Part shown: piece by piece, positions 57,413-64,000 of the stretch
How the letters are laid out: the number at the start of each line of letters is the position of its first letter
How positions within the stretch are numbered: the stretch's first letter is position 1
NCBI RefSeq assembly: GCF_020966755.1
Contig: NZ_JAJKFT010000004.1
Coordinates: 1,674,001-1,738,000, forward strand
From: Blastopirellula sediminis
GTDB lineage: Bacteria > Planctomycetota > Planctomycetia > Pirellulales > Pirellulaceae
Direction: 5' to 3'
DNA length: 64,000 bases
The notes under the pieces: model-generated
What the model was told of the DNA's origin: nothing
The model's database searches: none
Seen by the model: the letters and a program-made list of their open reading frames with translations, nothing else
Made by a program: the position numbers and the translations under genes

Positions 57413-59839
57413 TCATCTCCACGCAGGTTCCGGCTTTTGGATTTCTCCCTCCAAACGCAAAATGTCGAGCGTCGTTTTGAGCACCGCGTCTGGGTTGAGC
57501 GAGATGCTGTCGATTCCTTGTTCGACCAGGAACTGGGCGAAATCGGGATAGTCGCTCGGCGCCTGACCGCAGATACCGATCTTGCGCCCCGTTTCTTTGG
57601 CGGTCTGAATGGCGCTGGCGATCGCTCGCGTCACGGCCGGGTTCCGCTCATCAAAAACGTGGGCGACGATTTCGGAATCGCGATCGACGCCAAGGGTCAA
57701 CTGCGTCAGGTCGTTCGAGCCGATCGAGAAGCCGTCGAAGATCTCGGCGAATTCCGCGGCGCACCAGACGTTGCTTGGAAGTTCGCACATTACGTAGACT
57801 TCCAACCCTTTTTTGCCCCGTTCCAGGCCGTGCTGTTTCATCACTTCGAAGACCTTGCGTCCTTCGTCTACCGTACGGCAGAACGGAATCATCAGCTTGA
57901 CGTTGGTCAGCCCCATCACCTCGCGGACTTTACGCATCGCCTGGCATTCGAGACCGAACGCGTCTCGATAGCGAGGATCGTAATAACGCGACGCCCCGCG
58001 GAAGCCGATCATGGGGTTTTCCTCACGTGGCTCAAACGGGGCGCCGCCGACAAGATTGGCGTATTCGTTGGTTTTGAAGTCGCTCATCCGGACGATGACG
58101 TCGCGCGGATAAAACGCGGCGGCGATTTGTCCGACTCCGGCGGCCAGCATGTCGACGAAGAATTGGGGCTTATCGACATAGCCGGTCGTCATCTGGGCGA
58201 TGCGGGCTTTGGCCGCCGGATCGGAAAGCTGATCGAACTCAAGCAGCGCCTGCGGGTGGATCGAAATCGAGTTGTTGATGATGAATTCCATCCGCGCGAG
58301 GCCGACGCCGTCGTTGGGGATTTGGGCCAGCCGGAACGCTTCGTCCGGATTGGCGACGTTCATCATGATGTGGACGTTGGGGCGAGCCAGGTCGCCGATT
58401 TGAACTTGCTCGACCTCGAACTTCAGCTCGCCGTCGTAGACGTAGCCGGCGTCTCCTTCGGCGCAACTGACGGTGACCGGCATCCCGGTTTGCAGCAAGT
58501 CAGTCGCATTGGCGGCGCCGACGACCGCCGGCAAACCGAGTTCGCGGCTGACGATCGCCGCGTGACAAGTTCGGCCGCCCCGATTGGTGACGATCGCGGC
58601 CGCCTTCTTCATGATCGGTTCCCAGTCGGGGTCGGTTTTATCAGTGACCAGGACTTCGCCATCCTGGAAAAGTTGAAGATGGCTCGCGTCCTTGATCACG
58701 CGGACCTTGCCGACAGCGATCCGCTCGCCGACGCTCCGGCCGGTTACCAGGCGTTTTCCCTTTTCGACCAGGCGGAAGGTCTCGAGCGTTTCGCCGGTAC
58801 GCTGCGACTGCACCGTTTCGGGACGTGCCTGCACGATGAACAGCTCGCCGGTCTTGCCATCTTTGGCCCATTCCATATCCATCGGGGTGAAGCGTCCCCG
58901 CTTGTTGCTGTAGTGGTCTTCGATGATGACCGCCCAGCGGGCTAACTGCAGAATGTCGTCATCGTTGATTGCAAAGCGCGATCGGTCATCGGGAGGGACC
59001 GGGATGTTTTTGGTCATCCGGCTCCCTCCCACGTCGTAGACGAGTTTGAATTCCTTGGTTCCCAAGTGCTTTTTGAGAATTGGCCGGAATCCATCCTTCA
59101 AGGTGGGCTTGAAGACATAGAACTCGTCCGGACTGACCGAACCCTGGACGACGTTTTCTCCCAGTCCGTACGACGCATTGATCAGCACCGCATCTTTAAA
59201 CCCGGTTTCGGTGTCGATCGAGAACATCACGCCGGAGCTGGACAGGTCGGAACGGACCATCCGCTGAACGCCGATCGAGAGGGCGATCTTCGAGTGATCG
59301 AACCCCTTGTCCGCGCGGTAGGAAATCGCACGGTCGGTAAAGAGAGACGCAAAGCATTTGCGGCACGACTCCAGTAATTGGGCGTGGCCGCGCACGTTCA
59401 GATAGGTTTCCTGCTGACCGGCGAAGCTGGCGTCCGGAAGATCTTCGGCCGTCGCGCTGGAACGAACGGCGACGTCGGGCGATCCGTCCACTTGCAGCTG
59501 GTCGTAGGCGGCGCAGATCGCTTGTTCCAGCTCTGGCGGAAACGTAGCGGACTGAATCGCGTGACGAATGCGGCTCCCACGGTCACGCAGGTTTTCGATA
59601 TCGCGCGTGTTGAGATCGCGGAGGATCTGGGGAATTTTTTCGTCGAGTCCGGCGTCATGCAGAAAGCTGCGATAGGCGTCGGCCGTGATGGCGAACCCGT
59701 TGGGAATCGAAATTCCCTTCTCCTGCAATTCCCCATACATTTCCCCGAGCGAAGCGTTTTTGCCGCCGACTCTTGGGATGTCGTCGATACCGACTTCGTT
59801 AAACCACAAGATCAGGTCGGCCTGGGTTAGCGTGTTCAT
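57413..59839 (-). CDS. ppsA: Phosphoenolpyruvate synthase
   Basis: This 808-residue protein has all three domains: an ATP-binding N-terminal part (VGGKNASLGEMYGELQEKGI; VAVRSSATAEDLPDASFAGQ), the swivelling phosphohistidine domain (GGRTCHAAIVSRELGLPAVV, around residue 420), and the PEP/pyruvate barrel ending CGQAPSDYPDFAQFLVEQGI. It makes PEP from pyruvate and ATP (AMP and phosphate as by-products). In the operon with PFOR it could link acetyl-CoA/pyruvate metabolism to gluconeogenesis or carbon fixation. The stop is 59 bp before nifJ, and its start is 24 bp after the reductase gene. Pyruvate phosphate dikinase is excluded by length and motif type. Confidence 0.95.
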   Translation of the reverse strand: MNTLTQADLILWFNEVGIDDIPRVGGKNASLGEMYGELQEKGISIPNGFAITADAYRSFLHDAGLDEKIPQILRDLNTRDIENLRDRGSRIRHAIQSATFPPELEQAICAAYDQLQVDGSPDVAVRSSATAEDLPDASFAGQQETYLNVRGHAQLLESCRKCFASLFTDRAISYRADKGFDHSKIALSIGVQRMVRSDLSSSGVMFSIDTETGFKDAVLINASYGLGENVVQGSVSPDEFYVFKPTLKDGFRPILKKHLGTKEFKLVYDVGGSRMTKNIPVPPDDRSRFAINDDDILQLARWAVIIEDHYSNKRGRFTPMDMEWAKDGKTGELFIVQARPETVQSQRTGETLETFRLVEKGKRLVTGRSVGERIAVGKVRVIKDASHLQLFQDGEVLVTDKTDPDWEPIMKKAAAIVTNRGGRTCHAAIVSRELGLPAVVGAANATDLLQTGMPVTVSCAEGDAGYVYDGELKFEVEQVQIGDLARPNVHIMMNVANPDEAFRLAQIPNDGVGLARMEFIINNSISIHPQALLEFDQLSDPAAKARIAQMTTGYVDKPQFFVDMLAAGVGQIAAAFYPRDVIVRMSDFKTNEYANLVGGAPFEPREENPMIGFRGASRYYDPRYRDAFGLECQAMRKVREVMGLTNVKLMIPFCRTVDEGRKVFEVMKQHGLERGKKGLEVYVMCELPSNVWCAAEFAEIFDGFSIGSNDLTQLTLGVDRDSEIVAHVFDERNPAVTRAIASAIQTAKETGRKIGICGQAPSDYPDFAQFLVEQGIDSISLNPDAVLKTTLDILRLEGEIQKPEPAWR

Positions 59840-59863
59840 CGTAGGCTCCTTGCGGTTTCGGGG

Positions 59864-60841
59864 TTACCAATATTTTTCGACGTGAATGTTGCCGGCGAGC
59901 AGCGGCTGGTCGAGCCGGAACCCTTGCCGCTGCAAGAGTTCCACCATGCCGGTCTTCTCCGGGTAAATAGGCTCCGCATGACCAATCGATTGCGGCATGC
60001 CGATCATGTCGGGATTGCCGCACAAATAGACTTGGGTCGTTTTGGGATCGAGCGGGCGGTCGTCCCCCAGGTTCGCCGACCAGTGCACAACGACGTCCTG
60101 GACGTACCGCTTGCCGACGAAGTCGTGGCGCTGCGGATTGACGTTTTCCGGTTCCCGCGTCGTCAACGGAACATAGCGGTAATTGGGGTATCTTCGTTCC
60201 AGTTCGCGATGTTGATGCAGGTACCCCAGGTCGCAGCGATAGCGGACGCACGCCAGGTTGGTGATCGGGCCGGTATGTCCCTTGGACAGCAGTTGGGCGA
60301 TCATCGCGTTGTGGGGCGCTTCGCCGGTTCCAGTCGCGACGAAGACGAAATGATCGGTTGGATTGGCGCGCCGCAGCGTGTAGCTCCCACGAGCTCGCGA
60401 GCCGATCCACAGCCGATCGCCCACCTTCAGGTGGAATAGCCGGGGAGTCAACGATTGCGGATGAGGCTGCGTATGCGTCACCAACGTGACGTAGAACTCC
60501 AGCGGCAACATTTCGCCGGGCCGCAGCAGATGATTCTGGTCATCCAGGATCGGCCAACTAATGGAATAGGCACGCTGGATGATGCGTTTTTTCTGATCGG
60601 CGGGAGGCGTTTCGTACTCGTCTCCCGCCTCCCAGTTGCCTAGTCCAAGTCCGATATATTGCCCGGGGATAAACTCCAGCGGGCTGCGATCGGCCAACAC
60701 GCGGAAGATTCGCAAGGTGTCGTGGACCGGCTTGATGTCGACGACCGCCGCGTTGTAGAGGAGCGGGGCTGCAGGCTCACGCTTGCTCATCGACTTGATC
60801 GGTGTTGTGGTCGGCGTCGTCATTTTCGAAGTCTCCGGCAA
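59864..60841 (-). CDS. Ferredoxin--NADP(+) reductase-type flavoprotein
   Basis: This 325-residue FAD/NAD(P) oxidoreductase includes FIPGQYIGLGLGNWE, the FAD-binding RAYSISWPI and EFYVTLVTHTQPHPQSLTPR. The NAD(P) site is HFVFVATGTGEAPHNAMIAQ, and CGNPDMIGMPQ lies near the C-terminus. It transfers electrons between ferredoxin and NADP(H). It is the first gene of the operon with ppsA and nifJ, divergent from the hydrogenase operon. GGAG precedes ATG 60841; internal ATGs are possible. An Fpr-type reductase is the best call; homology to the hydrogenase gamma subunit is expected because they share a fold. Confidence 0.9.
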   Translation of the reverse strand: MPETSKMTTPTTTPIKSMSKREPAAPLLYNAAVVDIKPVHDTLRIFRVLADRSPLEFIPGQYIGLGLGNWEAGDEYETPPADQKKRIIQRAYSISWPILDDQNHLLRPGEMLPLEFYVTLVTHTQPHPQSLTPRLFHLKVGDRLWIGSRARGSYTLRRANPTDHFVFVATGTGEAPHNAMIAQLLSKGHTGPITNLACVRYRCDLGYLHQHRELERRYPNYRYVPLTTREPENVNPQRHDFVGKRYVQDVVVHWSANLGDDRPLDPKTTQVYLCGNPDMIGMPQSIGHAEPIYPEKTGMVELLQRQGFRLDQPLLAGNIHVEKYW

Positions 60842-60997
60842 CTTACCTACTTTGGGACTTCAATAACGCAAAGAAAGGGCCAGTTCGGTCTGATTTCTGC
60901 ACTAACAGGCAAAGGCCGACAAATGCCGAAGAAATGCGGTGGGCGAAGCGATCGTTCGGACGTGTAGTGACGATCGGCGCCAGGGCGGAATCGCACA

Positions 60998-61017
60998 GGT
61001 GTGCGGATCCGCACACC
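60998..61017. promoter_or_regulatory. Perfect 20-bp palindrome between divergent redox operons
   Basis: GGTGTGCGGATCCGCACACC is its own reverse complement with no mismatch. It lies 156 bp upstream of the reductase start (minus) and 74 bp upstream of the hydrogenase-operon start (plus). A perfect dyad at this place is best explained as a dimeric-repressor operator. A second, smaller dyad AGCGG-TTT-CCGCT lies at 61054-61066. Which regulator binds is unknown. Confidence 0.6.
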
Positions 61018-61091
61018 CAGCGCCGCCCATCGAGAAACGTGAAGTATGCCGATAGCGGTTTCCGCTTGACGCTAGGTAAGGGGGTGATCTA

Positions 61092-61610
61092 ATGGCGATG
61101 GAAGTCGCACCTATCCCTCTGACGTTTGACGCTACCATGAGTTCCCTTGTGCGAATCCTGGCCATTGGCAGTCTCCATGGCGACGACCAAGCCGCCTGGC
61201 GGATCGCCGATGCGCTTCGTGGGCGAGGTTTTGAGTCGGCGCTTGCGATTCAAAACGTCGACCAATTGCTGGAACATCTTGCGGGCGACGAGCGCGTGGT
61301 GCTGATTGACGCCTGCTCCAGCGGCGCGGCGACGGGAACTCTGTTTCGATTTGAGTGGCCTGATCCGCGCATCACCGACCGAACTGGTCTTTCTTCGCAT
61401 GGAATTGATCTTCCGTATGTTCTGCGGCTAGCGGAGGCGCTGGGAAGGTTGCCCCAAGACGTTGTCGTCTACGCGATCGAAATTCATTCGGCGCAAGCGG
61501 GGGAGGGGATGTCGCCGGAGGTCGCAGCTGCGGTGCAGCTAGCGGCGGAGAGCATTGCCGAAGAACTATTGGGGGAGGGAGCGACCCAGCGATGCACGAA
61601 CGATCTTTAG
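61092..61610 (+). CDS. Hydrogenase maturation protease
   Basis: This 172-residue endopeptidase of the HybD/HoxW/HycI family shows VRILAIGSLHGDDQAAWRIA (the glycine/Asp loop of the nickel-sensing site), VVLIDACSSGAATG and RTGLSSHGIDLPYVLRLAEA. It clips the C-terminal extension of the large [NiFe] subunit after nickel insertion. ATG 61092 follows AAGGGGG; an internal ATG at 61137 is possible. It is the first gene of the plus-strand hydrogenase operon and overlaps hypA by 19 nt. Accessory gene position upstream of structural genes is somewhat unusual. Confidence 0.88.
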   Translation: MAMEVAPIPLTFDATMSSLVRILAIGSLHGDDQAAWRIADALRGRGFESALAIQNVDQLLEHLAGDERVVLIDACSSGAATGTLFRFEWPDPRITDRTGLSSHGIDLPYVLRLAEALGRLPQDVVVYAIEIHSAQAGEGMSPEVAAAVQLAAESIAEELLGEGATQRCTNDL

Positions 61611-61960
61611 CCGGTGCGCTGTTAACGCAAGTCGCCGAAGTGGCGAAATCGCATGGCGGCGTGCGCGTGGCGACGATTCGGATAAGCGTCGGCCAGTTTG
61701 CCGGCGTCGAGCCTGATCTGTTTCAGTCGGCGCTGGAAGAGCTATTGGTAGAATCGCCGTTTTGCGGCGCGTCCGTCGAGATGAAAGTGGTCGACATCGA
61801 GGCGCTTTGTCCCGAATGTCGGCAGCCGTTTGCGGTGAAGTCGTTTTCCTTTACCTGTCCGGCTTGCGGATGCCAACGGACGCAGGTGATCCGGGGAGAG
61901 GGGTTGATTTTGGAGAGCGTGGTTTTGAAGGAGATGACGCCATGTCCGACTCCGAACTGA
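61592..61960 (+). CDS. hypA: Hydrogenase nickel incorporation protein HypA
   Basis: This 122-residue protein has typical HypA length. It starts MHERSL, with the N-terminal His-Glu nickel site, and has a zinc site of four cysteines: CPEC (73, 76) and CPAC (89, 92). It delivers nickel with HypB to the large subunit. It overlaps the protease gene and the downstream cNMP-domain gene by about 19 nt each, so translation is tightly linked. HypB and HypC-F are not in the window. Confidence 0.95.
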   Translation: MHERSLAGALLTQVAEVAKSHGGVRVATIRISVGQFAGVEPDLFQSALEELLVESPFCGASVEMKVVDIEALCPECRQPFAVKSFSFTCPACGCQRTQVIRGEGLILESVVLKEMTPCPTPN

Positions 61961-62430
61961 TTGAAGTGATACGCCGCGTCGACTGCTTTCAAGGAATCAG
62001 CGAAGAAGACCTGCAGACCGTCGCCGCCATGGGGCATGTCGTCGAATATGACAAAAGCGCGACGATCTTCCGCGAAGGAGACGCGGCGGTGACGTCGTAT
62101 GTGGTGATCTCGGGAACCGTCTCGCTGGAGATTTGCGCGCCAGGGTTCGGTTGCCGCCGGATCTCGACGGTGCGGGAAGGGGAGTTTCTCGGCTGGTCGC
62201 CGGTGCTCGATAATCTGCATCTCACGGTGACCGGACGAACGGTCGAGCCGACCCGCCTGGTTGAGCTCCCCAAACAAGAGTTGCTCGCACTTTGCGAGCG
62301 GAGCCCGCGGTTTGGCTATTCGTTCATGCGCGGCATTGCGCAAACTTTGGCCCGCCGTTTGAACGCGGCGCGGATGCAACTGTTGAACCTGTTTGGGGAC
62401 GAGGCGGAATCGTCTTTGGGAAGTGACTAG
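61942..62430 (+). CDS. cNMP-binding-domain protein lacking a DNA-binding domain
   Basis: This 162-residue protein is a single Crp/Fnr-type cyclic-nucleotide-binding beta-roll: FQGISEEDLQTVAAMGHVVE, IFREGDAAVTSYVVISGTVS, REGEFLGWSPVLDNL, then two helices. It stops before any helix-turn-helix. Proteins of this kind occur within group-3 hydrogenase operons, between maturation and electron-transfer subunit genes. It could bind nucleotide and modulate the hydrogenase, or be a sensor with a separate output. The start ATG 61942 overlaps hypA. It has no Cys for an Fnr-like Fe-S cluster at its N-terminus beyond one Cys (RVDCFQG). Confidence 0.85.
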   Translation: MSDSELIEVIRRVDCFQGISEEDLQTVAAMGHVVEYDKSATIFREGDAAVTSYVVISGTVSLEICAPGFGCRRISTVREGEFLGWSPVLDNLHLTVTGRTVEPTRLVELPKQELLALCERSPRFGYSFMRGIAQTLARRLNAARMQLLNLFGDEAESSLGSD

Positions 62431-62438
62431 CACGCCGC

Positions 62439-63623
62439 ATGAATCCGAAACCGCAGCACAATTCGGCGCCGCAGCTGGGGCAAATGGTTCGAATCGCCAA
62501 GGAGGAGCTTGGCGCGATCGTCCAAGAGCTGCGCGAGCGGGGTTACCGGACGATCCTGCCCAAAGTGGCGGATGGCGCGGTCATTTATGATGAAGCGGAA
62601 GACGCCAGCGCTTTGCCGATCGGCGTCATCGACGAGCAGGACGCGGCCCGCTATCGATTGCGAGAGAGCGGACAGAGCGGCTATTTCGACTACGTCGTCG
62701 GTCCGCATGCGGTGAAACAATATCTCTTTCCGCCGGTTGAAACGCTGCTGCGTGCGGATCGCGTCGATGGAGCTTGGAGTTTTGAGACGCCAAAGCCGGA
62801 ATGCGAACCGACGGCGATCATCGGCGTGCGGGCATGCGACCTGCATGCCATTGCGATTCAAGACCGCGTCTTTCTGGAAGGCGCCTATGTCGACGAAGGT
62901 TATCGGGCACGACGCGAGAAGCTGGTCCTGATCGCCGTCAACTGTCGTCGCGCGGCGATAACCTGTTTTTGCCATTCGATGGGGACGGGACCTGCCGTCA
63001 AACGTGGATTTGATCTTTCCCTGACGGAACTGGAGGAGGAATTTGCGGTAGAGGTCGGTTCCTCTCTTGGAAGTGAGGTGATGGCCGCATGTCGCTGGTC
63101 TCCATGCACGGATTCAGAAACGGGTGAAGTGCGTGCGATTCCTGAACGGCTTGAGCGGAAGATGGTGGAAGGGGGAAGAGGGTTCGTCGATGGAGAGGAT
63201 GAAGCCGGGAACGCCCGCGAACTGGATATCCGCGGGATTCGCGATCTGCTGGTCAATAACCTGGATCATAAACATTGGGACGCAGTAGCGGAGCGCTGTT
63301 TGTCGTGCGCGAATTGCACCATGGTTTGTCCGACTTGCTTTTGCGCGTCGGTGGACGAAGTCTCCGATCTCACGGGAGACCATGTCTCGCGTGAACGAAC
63401 CTGGGGGTCCTGTTTCAACGCTGAGCACTCGTACATGAACTCCGGCGTCGTTCGCCACACCATTCGTTCGCGTTATCGGCAATGGTTGGTCCATAAGCTG
63501 GCGACCTGGATCGATCAGTTCGATACGTCAGGCTGCGTCGGTTGCGGGCGATGCATTACCTGGTGCCCGGTCGGAATCGATCTGACCGAAGAGGTCGCGG
63601 CGATTCGGGAGACGCAAACATGA
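62439..63623 (+). CDS. Iron-sulfur subunit of a soluble [NiFe] hydrogenase (HydB/sulfhydrogenase beta-like)
   Basis: This 394-residue protein has conserved N-terminal segments GVRACDLHAIAIQDRVFLEG and CFCHSMGTGP (cluster or substrate region). Two C-terminal ferredoxin-type sites follow: CLSCANCTMVCPTCFC near residue 287 and CVGCGRCITWCPVGID near 366. This matches the 4Fe-4S beta subunit of group 3b sulfhydrogenase, which relays electrons between the flavin subunit and the hydrogenase. It overlaps the next gene as ATGA. A related anaerobic sulfite-reductase A subunit shares the fold, but the hydrogenase context favours HydB. Confidence 0.9.
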   Translation: MNPKPQHNSAPQLGQMVRIAKEELGAIVQELRERGYRTILPKVADGAVIYDEAEDASALPIGVIDEQDAARYRLRESGQSGYFDYVVGPHAVKQYLFPPVETLLRADRVDGAWSFETPKPECEPTAIIGVRACDLHAIAIQDRVFLEGAYVDEGYRARREKLVLIAVNCRRAAITCFCHSMGTGPAVKRGFDLSLTELEEEFAVEVGSSLGSEVMAACRWSPCTDSETGEVRAIPERLERKMVEGGRGFVDGEDEAGNARELDIRGIRDLLVNNLDHKHWDAVAERCLSCANCTMVCPTCFCASVDEVSDLTGDHVSRERTWGSCFNAEHSYMNSGVVRHTIRSRYRQWLVHKLATWIDQFDTSGCVGCGRCITWCPVGIDLTEEVAAIRETQT

Positions 63624-64000
63624 ATGCGACCCCCGCTCCCATGCCGGCAGTGAATCCGTGGTTGCCGCGAATGTTTCGGATCGCGGAAATCATCGCCGAG
63701 ATCCCCAGCGTGCGCACGTTCCGCCTGGCGCCGGAATCGGATGAAACGCCTGACTTTTTGCCGGGGCAGTTCAACATGGTTTACCTGCCGGGGTACGGAG
63801 AAGCGGCGATCTCGATCAGTTCCGGTTCGCACGAACTTCGGCAGATGGATCATACAATTCGGGCGGTAGGAGACGTGACCAAAGCGATCATGCGACTAGG
63901 ACCGGGGGATCAAGTTGGAATACGCGGTCCCTTTGGCAATCCCTGGCCAGTGGCCCGATTGCGAGGGAAAGATGTGCTGCTGGTCGCCGGGGGAATAGGC
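63620..64000 (+). CDS. FAD/NAD(P)-binding hydrogenase subunit (HydG/gamma-like), 3' truncated by window
   Basis: The first 127 codons are visible. They start MNATPAPMPAVNPWLPRMFR and continue FRLAPESDETPDFLPGQFNM, GEAAISISSG, the FAD-binding segment, then GDQVGIRGPFGNPWP and VLLVAGGIG, the start of the NAD(P)-binding domain. This matches the gamma subunit of group 3b hydrogenase. The ATG overlaps the preceding stop (ATGA). The small and large [NiFe] subunits would be expected next, beyond the window. Confidence 0.88.
   Translation, partial: MNATPAPMPAVNPWLPRMFRIAEIIAEIPSVRTFRLAPESDETPDFLPGQFNMVYLPGYGEAAISISSGSHELRQMDHTIRAVGDVTKAIMRLGPGDQVGIRGPFGNPWPVARLRGKDVLLVAGGIG

Overview
The window looks like chromosomal DNA of a planctomycete, most likely a Pirellulaceae member of the Blastopirellula type. 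This is inferred from family content, not from a marker gene. The evidence is three sets of planctomycete-type cytochrome/DUF genes (PSCyt1-DUF1549-DUF1553 with DUF1501, and DUF1587/1592/1588/1585 with DUF1552), an ECF sigma/FecR-LamG pair, a giant Ser/Thr kinase, LEPR-XLL-type and BBP7-type envelope proteins, and moderately high GC. No rRNA, tRNA, CRISPR array or recognisable transposase was seen.

Layout. 1-8.4 kb: the tail of one PSD1-type protein plus its DUF1501 partner, then a sigma factor with a FecR/LamG protein on the minus strand, then a second complete cytochrome/DUF1501 pair. 8.4-10.6 kb: a SLOG-like protein, an EF-hand gene remnant and a small outer-membrane barrel protein. 10.6-31 kb is all minus strand: a 1479-residue secreted PKD/dockerin/FG-GAP protein; a five-gene ABC exporter operon (permease, lipoprotein, HlyD adaptor, ATPase, second permease); a Cys-rich secreted protein; a 2325-residue kinase fused to FGE-sulfatase, LamG, LRR and PD40 modules with a sigma factor just upstream; a membrane peroxiredoxin-like protein; and a sigma-70 factor.

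31-36.5 kb: a plus-strand five-gene lipid-modification operon (COG2907 flavoprotein, DUF1365, two CFA-synthase-type methyltransferases, DUF1295). It is divergent from the sigma factor across a striking symmetric dyad. 36.5-51.5 kb: a double-esterase/SMP-30 protein, a zinc-ribbon metallopeptidase with a near-consensus promoter, a glycogen-debranching enzyme, a Cys-rich BBP7 barrel protein, a glycine-zipper protein, an AraC regulator and the DUF1552/DUF1592 pair. 51.5-52.76 kb is a gene-free repeat island with seven copies of TGGACTGGAC, mostly followed by T-tracts, interleaved with compound palindromes.

52.76-64 kb is a redox/fermentation block. A minus-strand operon (ferredoxin-NADP reductase, PEP synthase, pyruvate:ferredoxin oxidoreductase, DHOD-like flavoprotein) is divergent from a plus-strand hydrogenase operon (maturation protease, HypA, a cNMP-domain protein, a HydB-like Fe-S subunit, and a HydG-like flavin subunit cut by the window edge). 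A perfect 20-bp palindrome lies between them. Together these genes suggest pyruvate oxidation to reduced ferredoxin and NAD(P)H coupled to a soluble group-3-type [NiFe] hydrogenase whose catalytic subunits should lie just past the right edge.
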